Positions 1 to 10,599 of a stretch of DNA of 64,000 nucleotides are shown here, in pieces. The first letter of the stretch is position 1; each line of letters opens with the position of its first letter. The stretch is from assembly GCA_947579605.1 (NCBI GenBank), contig OX388316.1:12403290-12467289 (forward strand). Reading direction: 5' to 3'. Source of the DNA: Athripsodes cinereus. Lineage: Eukaryota; Arthropoda; Insecta; Trichoptera; Leptoceridae. The position numbers and the translations under genes were made by a program. The notes beneath the pieces were generated by a model, which did no database searches, was not told the DNA's origin, and saw only the letters and a program-made list of their open reading frames with translations.

Positions 1-545
1 CGCAGACTACCATAGCTATCCAACGCGAAGTGCAGGCAGCATCAGAACAGTTTCAGAACATCAGATAGTTTCGTGGGTTTAAGTGTGAAGCTGTACAACA
101 AACTGTCACTGCATATCAAAACATTGGAGGATGATCGCTTTAAGGAAGGGGTGAGGAAGTATTTGTTAGAAAAATCATTTTATTCAGTTAACGAAATGCT
201 ATTGGAAAAAGATTCTAGTAACATGGATGCAGAAACATAATGTAGTTGATATCACATCTGACGACATAATCACTGGGCCCTTTACACCCAGGGATTATCG
301 ATCACCATTGATATTAATATATTGTTGTACGCCTTGTCTCTTTTAATTAAATTCTTTGAGAATGATATTGTGAAGTGACGATTCCCAGTGTCATGCGACC
401 TGAGGATGAAAATCAATTTATTTGTCTATTAATATTTCATTTCTTGTTCCTTGTGTAATGTGTTTTTCAATGTAGTCTGGATTGACACCCCCAAGTGCCC
501 ATTGCAGAGCCTATGGAGGTCGAAGAAAATAAATAAAAAAAAAAA
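1..545 (+). pseudogene. 3' end of a Jockey/CR1-like non-LTR retrotransposon (reverse transcriptase C-terminus plus 3' UTR)
   Basis: Frame 1 from about base 55 to the TAA at 238-240 reads like the extreme C-terminus of an insect non-LTR polymerase, with the segment VKLYNKLSLHIKTLE followed by RKYLLEKSFYSVNE. The upstream part of the same region (YPTRSAG) reads in frame 2, so a frameshift lies near 50-65 and the copy is dead. A 3' UTR of about 300 bases follows, ending in an A-rich tail at about 526-550. The element is cut by the left window edge, so its 5' extent is unknown. The recognition rests on resemblance to the KLYNKLP...YLL.K.YYS.NE pattern known from these polymerases. Clade assignment is uncertain. 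Confidence 0.6.
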
Positions 546-550
546 TAAAA

Positions 551-603
551 ACCCAGGACCATGATGTGCAAGTCAACTGCGATATCCATTACACCACGTG
601 GCC
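551..603 (-). repeat. tRNA-Arg-like head of a SINE (truncated)
   Basis: On the minus strand this reads GGCCACGTGGTGTAATGGAT and onward, closely matching the 5' half of tRNA-Arg, including an A-box-like TGGTGTAATGG. The match stops at CCTGGGTT. No B box follows, because the sequence runs straight into T-rich DNA that is the A-rich tail of the preceding retrotransposon. It is a tRNA-derived SINE head or tRNA pseudogene, not a functional tRNA. Confidence 0.5.
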
Positions 604-604
604 G

Positions 605-1100
605 GTCGATATTCAATTCAGCTATGACATATATGCCACCCAACTGTAATGTTACTGACAATGACCTGGATGACCATCTTTCACAATGCACCGTTTTTTT
701 TATTATATTGACACCAGAGCGTAAGGAATGTTTTGAAACGGTGTGACTCGATTGACGATGAATCGTATCGAATGGATAGAATTCGTTTCTGCTATCTGCT
801 CCCGAGAGGAACGTTGAAGGACGAAAGAAAAAATGTTATTTGTTTTTATATAGAAGATGTGTAAATTTATGCTATAAACCTACCCTTTCAATTATAATTG
901 TATACCAATAGGTTGGTATGTATTATTATAATGATAATTCTGGTTACACGATGAAATGTTAGTAAATTTGGTAATTACCATATCCTGTCACGTACTGAAC
1001 GCTGAACCCAAAAATGATAGCACTTTTCACACAGAGAGCAAACACTAAGTAACTACTCTCTCTCTGTACATCAATTTCCACGGTATAAAATTTATTTTAT
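605..1100. other. AT-rich noncoding DNA
   Basis: No gene or recognised repeat. Base 690 onward is T-rich. The short frames here have no recognisable protein features. Confidence 0.5.
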
Positions 1101-1102
1101 TT

Positions 1103-1193
1103 AAAAAATTTCGCGCATCCATAATACGATCGCATATTCGTAACATTTAATGTTACGAATATGCGATCGTATTATGGATGCGCGAAATTTTTT
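1103..1193. repeat. Perfect 44-bp inverted repeat with a 3-base loop
   Basis: Bases 1103-1146 and 1150-1193 are exact reverse complements, separated only by TTA at 1147-1149. The arms contain CG-rich cores (TCGCGCATCC, CGATCGCATATTCG) unlike the surrounding AT-rich DNA. With no mismatch in 44 pairs it must be recent, maintained, or a sequencing/assembly foldback. Confidence 0.95.
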
Positions 1194-1199
1194 TTTTTA

Positions 1200-2390
1200 T
1201 CAATTTTCGTCAATTTTGTTACCTTCGTCTTTTTTTATTAATACTTGTACGGTATCTATTTATGAAGGATTCTGCCACATTCCCCCCAGACAGTATGATA
1301 TTTTTGTATGAACTTAGGCTGGGTAAATTGCATTCTTTGTGTTATTTTAATTCATACAAAAACGTCAATTATTTTTTAAAGCTATTTTCAGACACTAAGG
1401 TAACTGTAAAAAATATGATAAAAACTTGTGAATGTTATACAATGTTAGAAGCTCCAAAGCTGGTAAATTTATTTTAAGTTCAGATCTATGCTATATTGGA
1501 GAAGAGAGATAATTTGACATTTTCTTAAATTTAATTAAATCAAGCACACAGAGGCTCTAGAAACAAACATAGGTACTAAATATAAATCAAATTTATAATA
1601 AACATACATAGATCTGCTTCCTTGTATCCTAATTTGGTCTAGAATCTAGATATTATTTGGGCGAGATATTTACCCCAGAAATTCATGTTCGTTGGTGCTT
1701 TCAGGACCTTTGGACATTTAAAAAGTATTTTTTAGATATGCTTGACATTTGGCCTTGCCAGCTTTTCCTACAGCCTCCAACGATATTAGTGGTTGACTGT
1801 ATTCATAGTAAAGTATGAAGTTTATATATTTGTCAGTTTTCACAAATTCGTCTAATTCAAAGGTTCAAATTGCGCGAATGAAATGAAATTCATTGCACAT
1901 AATAATTTTCAGAACATGGGACATTACAGCTATGCGTAATGCATATATGTACATACATATCTAATGTACTTTAAATATAATACTAGTACATTCAGATATA
2001 GGCATTCATAATATGAGAACGGGTAGATATAAGAGTATAACCCATTATTAGGTTCGTATTATATTCGGTAAGTATGTGATGTAAATAAAATAATATTATT
2101 ACGCCTATTCAACAAGATTTTTATAAACGACGGTTAGTAGTGGCAGCAGCAGCGCTTATAAATCAAGCGTGGCGCATTTTATTACGACAGATCGGCCGTG
2201 GTGATAATAGCAAAACCATAATTAAAATGGCTGACTGGCAATAAAACAACAGGATTCGCTGTTATTATTATTATTTGTCGCCCTATACCACCACTATTAT
2301 ACTAAAGGTGTACTTACATATACATACTAAGTATTGTTATTCAATTCAGGGACAGTTTTTTTTCATTACAGGTTCCATGAAGTTCCCAGC
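1200..2390. other. AT-rich noncoding DNA with a candidate conserved block at about 2110-2270
   Basis: No coding feature is supported. The 99-codon frame at 1178-1477 starts inside the palindrome and is biased to F, L, I, N and K, as random AT-rich DNA would be. Bases 2110-2270 stand out as less AT-rich, with CAG repeats, AT-core motifs such as CATAATTAAAATGG and TTTTATTACGAC, and no transposon signature. Confidence 0.4.
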
Positions 2391-2480
2391 AAAAAATAGG
2401 TCTCTTACTTTTCTATAAATGTTCAAGGTATGTCCTATAAAAGACAGACATTTTTGAAAATCCCCGATGCAACGATGAGC
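2391..2480 (+). repeat. Dispersed repeat X, partial copy (5' half)
   Basis: Shares the order of segments with the copy at 63797-64000: AGGTCTCTTACTTTTC, then TGTCCTATAAAAGACAGACA, then CGATGAGC. Diverged and cut off at the 3' side. Confidence 0.55.
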
Positions 2481-3362
2481 AGTTAGAGCAATGCTTGCCC
2501 TTATATTGGGAAATGCGCGATGGTATGAATGAACTCAATAAATTCTGTTATTTCTTCGTTCCCTGTTCTTTGGTGAGGTCACGCTTTTTTTTGATGTCTT
2601 TATCTTTCACCCTTCAAAGTTCTTCTTAGAAATATTGACTAGAAACCATTTAAAGCAATATTGTATCAATAAATTGTGCTCATCTCTTTAGCCCTATGAT
2701 AGACTCTCGGACTTAGGTATACTAAAATCGAATCTTTCCGTTAAATACCTTCTTCACATTCAGAACACATGCATATGCTTACAGTGAGGCTATTAAGGGT
2801 TGTTTAAGGTCATTTCAAAGCAAAATTCTTCATTTGGTGTGACTTTGTCATTAAAATATTATTTGAAAAATAACATCATTCTGGTTATTAGTAGCATTGT
2901 CAAAATATGACCCATTGACTTATTGTTCCATACAATGGTATTAATTTATTAAGATATCAAATTCAATGATTATCTACATAAATATCCGCATGGAACTTTG
3001 AATAGCAGGAGAGTGTCCCTTATCCTAACCACCAATGCCCTATAACCTTATAACTAGACTGCCTTACGATAAAATAATTATCTATTTGGTAACCATCATC
3101 GTGTGCTACAAACTACCATTATTGTCTGCAAACCACACTCGACATAACAATTAGCATTTTTGTTATATTTTCCGTAAAAAAGCAATGACAGTAAGTAGGT
3201 AAGTTTAACGTGTTTTTTTGTTGTTTATAAAAACCGTATAGTTTCTTGATTTTTTGATTCCAGTTGTTAATAAAGGTCCATATTGTACATATGTCAGATT
3301 AACTTTTTTATTATTTATTAAGCTCATACAAATATATCTATACCATAATAACACAAGTAAAA

Positions 3363-3550
3363 CAGTCAGTAGACAAACTTCTGTAATAAACATGTAAGGC
3401 GGCGTCTCCATCAAAACAAAAAAGGCATCCAAGATAGATGGTATATCTCATTGCTGAATCGAAAATGTAAAATGTCTTATTTGTGATGTTTTGGAAATAT
3501 CAGCCTCTTACAAGACACTCAAAAACGAAAGAAAGAATAGAATACCATTC
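3363..3550 (-). repeat. Dispersed repeat X, copy
   Basis: Read on the minus strand it contains GAGTGTCTTGTAAGAGGCTG, a CGATTCAGCAATGAGATATACCA segment variant and CATGTTTATTACAGAAG, in the same order as the other copies. The 75-codon minus-strand frame here is a by-product of this repeat. Confidence 0.65.
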
Positions 3551-4120
3551 TTTGAATAAATTTTGTGTACTGTGTACTTTGCTTCTTTTAGCATATATGT
3601 AGTTAGTAAGTACATTAATCATACAAACTTTTGTAAGACGTTTCACGTTTGTAATAACTGAAATGCCTACTTATTTTTGTAACATACTAAATCCAAAAAT
3701 AAACTACAGATGAAAAGAACACTACCCTACGTCATGATCGCCATTCAACTAAAGAAAATGAATATCACAATATAAAATTATTAGTTAGGTTAGTACAAAT
3801 ATGTTTGATGTTTGTTAGGTTTATTTGTTTGGTATAAAACATAAATCCACATCCAATAATACGACTGATTAATTGAACACTCGTAACGAAATATTAATAA
3901 TTAATTAATGGAATAGTTATTTCATTGTTAACATATTATTGTAAGAAACTAATAAAACATATTTCTTCTCACAAATATAACCATATTATAATTTATCGAT
4001 ATAGCTTATGATTTTACATAAAAAAGATTCAACATTTTTGCAGTTAGCATTGTACATTTATTTCAATGTTAGCAATACCTACAATTAAATAAATGTTTTT
4101 TTTTTATCTTCAGTGAACTG

Positions 4121-4190
4121 CAGTGGGGTGGCCAGTGGACTAAAAAAGTGTGCAATGAACATTCCACAAATCATTTCTGTGCCAGAGAAA
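4121..4190 (-). repeat. Dispersed repeat X, partial 3' portion
   Basis: GGGGTGGCCAGTGGACTAA followed by TGCAATGAACATT and TCTGTGCC parallels the segment CCCCATTTGTGGG-AGCTGG-TGCATG-TTGGCAC of other copies read on the opposite strand. Diverged. Confidence 0.35.
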
Positions 4191-4844
4191 GCTGGGTGTT
4201 TAGGGCTGGTGGCTTCATCTTACTAAATATGTCAGAAATTATTTTTTGTTTTAATGTATTTTTCAGTTCTTCATTATTAGGCATCGTTTGTAGCAAATTT
4301 TGTACTGAGAACAAATAATTGTTCCGAGATTTTATTCAAAGTTTTGTGACGTGTGAACATAATAGATATATCAGGATTATTTTAGGAAGATTGATCAATT
4401 AGATAATGTAAGAGTATTTTAGTTTTTCATGTAGAGTAGCTTTATGTTCAACTTAACAGCTGGTATTTTAGAAGCTCCAACTATTTGTTAATTATTTATT
4501 ATATTATTTAACCTACATAAATATACTTCAAATGCTTAATAACTATATGTATATTACTACCTAAAAAGACGTTTTCCGGGAAAGTATAATTTATTTATCA
4601 TACAAATACCTGTAAGTAAAACGTTTGTGGTTAAGATTGTATTGAATGATTCATTGGAAAAGCTTATAATGTACGCCATATAATATGGCGTATTACGTAC
4701 CCATTTTTAATGTCTTTTGATTACACAGAGAAGACATTTTATTTATTCATGTAAACTTGAGATTGTGAAACTATTGGAGTAATGCAAAATTCACTAGTGT
4801 TGCCATATTTTATTTAAATTTCATTATATATTTCGGTATTTCTT

Positions 4845-5040
4845 ATCTTATTGATGTCATGCAAATGTCATGGTTCGATTCCCGTCCAGGGTAAAATGAA
4901 GAATGACCTTTTTCAGATTGTCCTAGGTCTGGGTGTTACATGTATATGTGTATCGTCGTGTTAGTACCCATAATACAAGATTCATATCTTAGTTTGGGAC
5001 TAGATCGGTCTTTGTGAATTGTCTATACATGTTATGTTAT
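4845..5040 (+). mobile_element. tRNA-derived SINE, 5'-truncated
   Basis: A perfect RNA polymerase III B box, GGTTCGATTCC, lies at 4872-4882. It is followed by a body reading GGTCTGGGTGTTACATGTAT, TAGTACCCATAATACAAG and TTTGGGACTAGATCGGTC. That body resembles SINE bodies known from Lepidoptera (family knowledge). No clear A box is seen upstream, so the head is degraded. The 3' end is approximate. Confidence 0.75.
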
Positions 5041-5049
5041 GCTAGAAAA

Positions 5050-7460
5050 AGTGTAAGGTATGATCAAATTGGTGTTATTCGGGGGAAAATGTTCAGAAGT
5101 AAATGATGAATACTATGCATTAAATGTGATAAATTCATTGCATAAATTAAACCACAAATGAGTACCTACCTACGCAATATAAAATGTTAAATTACTAATA
5201 CATCAACAAAGTACCTACCTAGTCATTATACAATGATATCACTGGTCATCGCAATGAGTCACAATCAAAAAGTCATGTATGAAAGTAGGTCCCGATATGC
5301 GGATAGGGCATGTCTTAAATATTAACTATGCGTACGTACATAATAACGGTGCAGTTTCCTTATAGATATTTTTACAATAATCATAATATGATCAAACGAT
5401 TGAAGAATGTCCTACGATGAGCAAAGACCGGGTGTGATATTTGACGCAATAATAATTAAATAATATAATGACACTTTATGTCGATTTTACATAGATTACA
5501 TAGAAAATGTGCCGAAAATATTCAGAAGGTTTTCAGACTGTTGGCAAAAAATATTAAAACAAGATTAAGAGTAACTTCCTATTCTGAAAATAAATGAGAT
5601 AACTATTAATACAATGCCAATGAAATATATTTAAATGCTCTAGAGTCTGTGTGTTCACATTGTGAAAAAACAATTTAAACATATTTGATATCAACAAAAT
5701 ATTTTTTTCATCTTTGAACGTTCCTCTAGGAAGTACAGGGTAGAATGAAGTCTTATTTTGATATAGGTATTCAGAGCAATTATGTGCCAATTGAATCACC
5801 TCTACCCAAGACACTCTTTCTTAACACTCTGATGTTGTTGTAATAGGAGTGGTGTACTGAGAAAAAATAACGTCTCGTTGAAAAAAATTACACTATTTGA
5901 GTTTCCCCAAGTTTATTGTTAGTTACTCGAGTTTCAACATGACGAGATGTCTTTGTCAAACTCTTTTTGAACAACTAATAATAGACAATAGACATATATC
6001 AACACATTTCATGGTCATGACCATCATTTCTCTCGTATCCCAGATACCTAAGTAAAAGTATTTTATAAAGAACCCAGCTGCGATACAATTTCGTGGATCA
6101 AATGACACAATTGAAAAACAAAATAAAGATGAAAGTTATCAAAGGTGCGTGCGCATGTGAGAGCAATCATGCTTTAATAATATCAAAATATACCTACTAA
6201 CCCCTTGCACTAAATTTAATGTTAAATGTTTGTTTATATTTGCATTTTAATTGCACGTTTATGCAAAAGGACTTCGATTCATAGGAAAATAAACTCTGTT
6301 GCTTTTGAAAAGCATATATAATAAATATGAAATTCTGTGGCAGCAAGTGCAGGTACTTACCATTATTTAAATATAAAAATTGTGTGGGCCGCTAAACCTT
6401 CAAAACCCTTTTCATGTCCTATATCAAATTACAGATCATTACGCATCAATTAATTTTGCCGAAAATATTTCTAATCATATTAGGTATTTCTTCTCTGTGA
6501 TGTTTTCTGTGATTGTGGTACAATCATGTAAATAAATAATTTAAACATTTAGAATAACCGAATATATTTAGAGATACATAAATATGATCTCTCTTGAGTG
6601 CTTGTGATCTTGATCTATATCTGGATCAAGATCTAGAGATCTTGACAAAAGTGCTCGAGTATTGAATCAATAGTGAAAATTAAACAGTGTTTTTGTTGAT
6701 ATCAAATATGTACATAAATATCTTGGAATATCTATACCATCATAATAATATTCTACATGTAGGGTAGTAAGTAGACAAATTGCAGGTCATAAATATGCGA
6801 ATTGTCTTTTCCAAACCAACAAAAAAAATTGGAATGGATCTCCCACCTCATGAATAATGTTTACCTATACTTGTCTGCTTTTTGCAGGGCATTCGAAAAT
6901 TTGCTAGAAATCTATAATATTTAGGTAGTCTGAGAACTCCAAGGGTTATATTAAATAAAATGATTGTGTTCTTTCTCTTCTCGATTATTCTTGTACAAAC
7001 TATATGTGTATTTTATGTGTCTTAATTTTGTAGCAATATAAATGATGCGTTAAATAAATAAACATAAATAAATTTATTTTTTCGTGTAGGTATCGCATGT
7101 CAAAAATTATCGCGGTCGAATAAATATCAACAAAGAAGTCAAAAACAATTAATAATAATGATAAAAATTCGACATTCTCCAGCATAAATAATTATAAGCT
7201 AACAATAAAAATATAAAATTATTCTGAACTATTGTTTATAGCTGGCATTGCCCAGATAATAATGTTAGGATGTTTACAGAATAATAAGTGAGATTTCTAA
7301 TAAACATAAATATTTCTAACTTACATAAATTACGAGGGATCAGATTTTTTGTAACTACGTACTTCTGTTCTAAATACCTGATTGTAAGCGCCCGATTCTA
7401 ACCTATCACACTTTCATAAAACAAGCATATTATTTCTTATAATTATAGTCTTAATCAAAC
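5050..7460. other. AT-rich noncoding DNA
   Basis: No gene is supported. A short imperfect hairpin rich in GATCTTGATC-type motifs lies at about 6590-6655. The frames at 5554-5814 and 7000-7185 have no domain features. Confidence 0.5.
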
Positions 7461-7466
7461 CTATTA

Positions 7467-7655
7467 GCCGTGGAGCACCTGGCAGCCAATTGGTATCCCA
7501 CTCTTTTCCGGAAGTTTTCAATAAAGACATCATAAATTCAGCGATGAGTTTTGCCACCCATACTGAATGTGTTATTTTTTTTGTTGGCATGGAGAGGACA
7601 TTTTGCATGTGTGTTACATGCGGCTAATCTGCTGGCTACCCTTCGTTCGTGAGTT
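7467..7655 (+). repeat. Dispersed repeat X, copy
   Basis: Begins GCCGTGGAGCACCTGGCAGC, continues AATTGGTATCCCACTCTTTT, then AATTCAGCGATGAG, GCCACCCATACTGAATGT, TGGCATGGAGAGGACA and TACATGCGGCTAATCTGCTG. This is the same segment order as the copy at the right window edge. Confidence 0.85.
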
Positions 7656-8239
7656 AGAATAGCATGATTTAAATTCATATAAACTAATAAAAATGTTATT
7701 TTATATCAAGATTTGTCTACCATCAAAATAATAAAAATGTTATGTTTACCCCAATGAATAATTTTAATGAAGTGTTGAGATGAAGAATAATAATAATATT
7801 GACCGGGCTGTTTGCTGAAGAAAGATTGTTTATTTAGTCTAAGTAATTTCATTATATTTTTACCTACGCTATCCAACTGAGGGCACTTTCAAAATAACAT
7901 AAAAAAAATAGGTAGATAGGTACCTGCCTACGTTTCCAATTATTTACTTTATTAAATAATTCACATTGTTTAGAAAAAATCAGAACAGAAATGTTTTCTT
8001 TCACAGAGAAGCGTTTCTATGGGTCACAATATTCCCGCGATCATCTGGAAAATAGGTACATAAATATAATTAAGTATATATCCATATAAACTTTCTATAA
8101 AAGTGATATCAGAATGCTTGATTATCGTGGTAAATGTCACCCAATCGGTGCAAAATTGTTCAGAGCTGAAGAATTTTTATTTTATTATCTACCTGTGTTC
8201 GTCGCCGAAAATATCAAGGATGGGAAAAAAGAAGCTATA

Positions 8240-8560
8240 TTTTTGTGGTGATAACTTTATGAAAGTTCATTTTAATTTATATGAAAATGATTTAATGAAA
8301 AACACTGCAATTTTCAACATATAAATTTCATTTTGACAGAGGCCTTGCGGACTTAGTCCATCTTTAGTGTCGTCAACTTAAAAACTCAGATGTTTAGAAA
8401 CTCAGTTTCGAAGCTGTTAACGTCACTGAATATATGGACTAGGTCCGAAAGGCCTCTGTCAAAATAATTATAAATTTATATAGTGAAATTTAGTGTTTTT
8501 AATTAAATCATTTTAATATAAATAAAAGACAATGTTCACTAACTACTTCACTTTTAGAAG
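8240..8560. mobile_element. Foldback MITE with a sharply matching 42-bp core
   Basis: The core at 8331-8464 has ends reading TTTTGACAGAGGCCTT on both strands and GGACTTAGTCCAT / GGACCTAGTCCAT inside. The inverted similarity extends outward imperfectly: AAATTTATAT, AGTGTTTTT and ATTAAATCATTTT occur on both sides in mirrored order. No protein is encoded. The 73-codon frame at 8103-8324 is a by-product of the left arm. The superfamily is unclear because I cannot define a target duplication. Confidence 0.7.
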
Positions 8561-8806
8561 GTACGGTTGTGATATCTCTTACTTAATTTTTTTACTCAGA
8601 TGTTTAGAAACTCTTAGAAGCTCAGTTTCTAAGTTAACGACACTGAAGATGGACTTAGTCCGATTGACCTCTGTCAAAATAAAATTTATATAGTGAAAGT
8701 TATAATGTTTTTAATTAAATCATTTTAATATAAATAAAAGAAAATGTTCACTGAGTACCTACTTCATTTTTAGAAGATGCGGTTGCGATATCTCTAACCT
8801 ATTTTT
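8384..8806 (+). repeat. Tandem duplication of an approximately 210-bp unit that includes the MITE right arm
   Basis: ACTCAGATGTTTAGAAACTC occurs at 8384 and again at 8594. Both copies continue through CCTCTGTCAAAAT, TTTATATAGTGAAA, TTAATTAAATCATTTTAATA and GATATCTCT. The copies differ by scattered substitutions and small indels. The first runs about 8384-8593 and the second about 8594-8806. Confidence 0.85.
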
Positions 8807-9300
8807 GTGTTTTTTTTTGGAAATTATGCAATTTCTATTTGAAAGTGTGCTATGAACGGTGAGTAACATCAAAATGTGAATTATGAAAAGGAATGTTAAA
8901 ATATCCTGTGTAATATTATAATCCTCTACTGTCGCCTAAACCATTTCACCGAAAAATGATAATCACAATAATGGTAACACACATTTTAGTGTGTATTTCA
9001 TATTGAAAAACGCAAATCATCCAAGAATTAGGAATGAAAGAGATATAATATTATCTTTGTAGTTAACCGCAAGATTAAAGGGATAAATAGTAAGTGTGTA
9101 CGGTAGCCTACTTGTATTATATAATAATGGTTATTCTAAAAATACGATATTTAATATTTGCTGTTATGAATTTGGACTTTGTAATAACTAATACATATGT
9201 CGCCGATTAGTCACTATTTCCTCTAAGCTAACGTTACTTTTATCTAGTTTTAAGAAATATGTAGAAATATTAATTAAATTCCTTGGATCTGCTTGAAAAA

Positions 9301-9512
9301 AATAGGTCTCTCACTCAGAATTCTCTAAAAGACAAGTTTTCGTAATACCTATAGTTATTTAACATCTTCAATTCAACGATTGGGTATGCCACTCATCCTG
9401 AGTGTCTTAACTTTTACATATTGGCATGGAGAAGACGACTTGCATGTTTATTACATGTGGTTAATCCGCTGACTAACCCAGTTGTAAGAGATGCTACGAT
9501 GATATAGTAGTA
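9301..9512 (+). repeat. Dispersed repeat X, copy
   Basis: Contains AATAGGTCTCTCACTC, ACATCTTCAATTCAACGAT, GGTATGCCACTCATCCTGAG, TTGGCATGGAGAAGACGA, TGCATGTTTATTACATGTGG and a degraded tail GATGCTACGATGATATAG. Confidence 0.85.
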
Positions 9513-9515
9513 AAA

Positions 9516-9761
9516 ATGGCTAGGCATTTACCTAAGTGGATGAACGAAAGGACTTTAAGCGTCTCGGGAACCGTCAGCTATAATCGAATCCCTGAGGACC
9601 TTGGAGAAAATCAATCTATAACTACATACATTCGGGAGCAAACTGAAAACATTAATCTTCCAACTGAGCTCTTGAGATGGATACTCCAAGAAACGGTGCC
9701 AAAGAAATCATCCGTCATCATCACCACCACCAAAACTGAATTGCGCTTTAAACGAGTATAA
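9516..9761 (+). CDS. Unrecognised 81-codon open frame
   Basis: An ATG frame starts immediately after a copy of repeat X. The product is hydrophilic, with a segment reading YNRIPEDLGENQSITTYIRE, and is less AT-biased than most accidental frames here. A short CATCATCACCACC microsatellite encodes its ITTT portion near the end. I do not recognise it. There is no signal peptide, membrane segment or known motif. Stops lie just upstream, so it cannot extend 5' without a splice. It may be an exon fragment, a decayed transposon segment or chance. Confidence 0.15.
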   Translation: MARHLPKWMNERTLSVSGTVSYNRIPEDLGENQSITTYIREQTENINLPTELLRWILQETVPKKSSVIITTTKTELRFKRV

Positions 9762-10354
9762 TACTTACATACATTATGTAGGTATATTATTCATCTTTTC
9801 AAGATGAACAAGATTAGGACGATGTTTTTATTATCACCTGCCTTTTACCGGTCAATTGAAAACATCAAAATATAATAAGTAAGTAACATGAATCCTTTAT
9901 TCAGTAGAACACTTCTCAAATTCTCGCTGCAATGATTTTTAAAACTGATATGAAAACAATAACAAGGGTTAGTACCTATGTACATACTTCTCATTTAGAT
10001 ACTACATATAGGTATATAGCAGAAACGAAATGCTCCGTTTTCACGAGCCAGTAAGCAATCATACCATTTTGCACCTGTCTTTCTTCATCTCAGATCTCGA
10101 ATACATTTTATTTTTGAAGATCTTATCATCTCTACACCTTTTAGCAATGTTATACGCGTAATACGCCCATATATCAATCCATTCAGTTCGCTGATTTTAA
10201 GATAACAAAAACACAATGTAAGTTTATGTTGCTCTAACTAATGAATATTTTAAGGGTATAATTGTGAAAATCCAATGTTCTAACCGCGATATCTTAGAAT
10301 CCTAATAATATATCCACCTGCCTTCTTTAGATCTGGTAAAATATAAATGGTAAA

Positions 10355-10588
10355 AAATAGGCCTACCACTTCTTTTTGCAAGTTTTCGTTTATTTTGTTA
10401 AAGGAAAGTAGGTACCTATTCACAAAATATTACATATAAGACAATCAACATTTTCAATTCAGTGATGAGGTATGACACACATTCTGAATGTATTAACTTA
10501 TATTGGCACAGAGAGGATGACCTGTTTGTTTATTGCATGCAGTTAGTCCGATGGCTATCTCGCCTATGGGAAGTGCTGTGATGTATGT
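10355..10588 (+). repeat. Dispersed repeat X, copy
   Basis: ATAGGCCTACCACTTC, TTCAATTCAGTGATGAGGTA, TTCTGAATGTATTAACTTAT, TTGGCACAGAGAGGATGA and ATTGCATGCAGTTAGTCCGA follow the family order. The tail is AAGTGCTGTGATGTATG. Confidence 0.85.
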
Positions 10589-10599
10589 AAAACGAGTAC

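Noticed and set aside
1178..1477. 99-codon plus-strand frame
   Set aside because: Starts inside the palindrome, composition is F/L/K/N-rich as expected from AT-rich DNA, and no motif is present.
4671..4695. Small palindrome TACGCCATATAATATGGCGTA
   Set aside because: Ten-base arms are short enough to be expected by chance in 64 kb of AT-rich DNA; no repeat or operator context.
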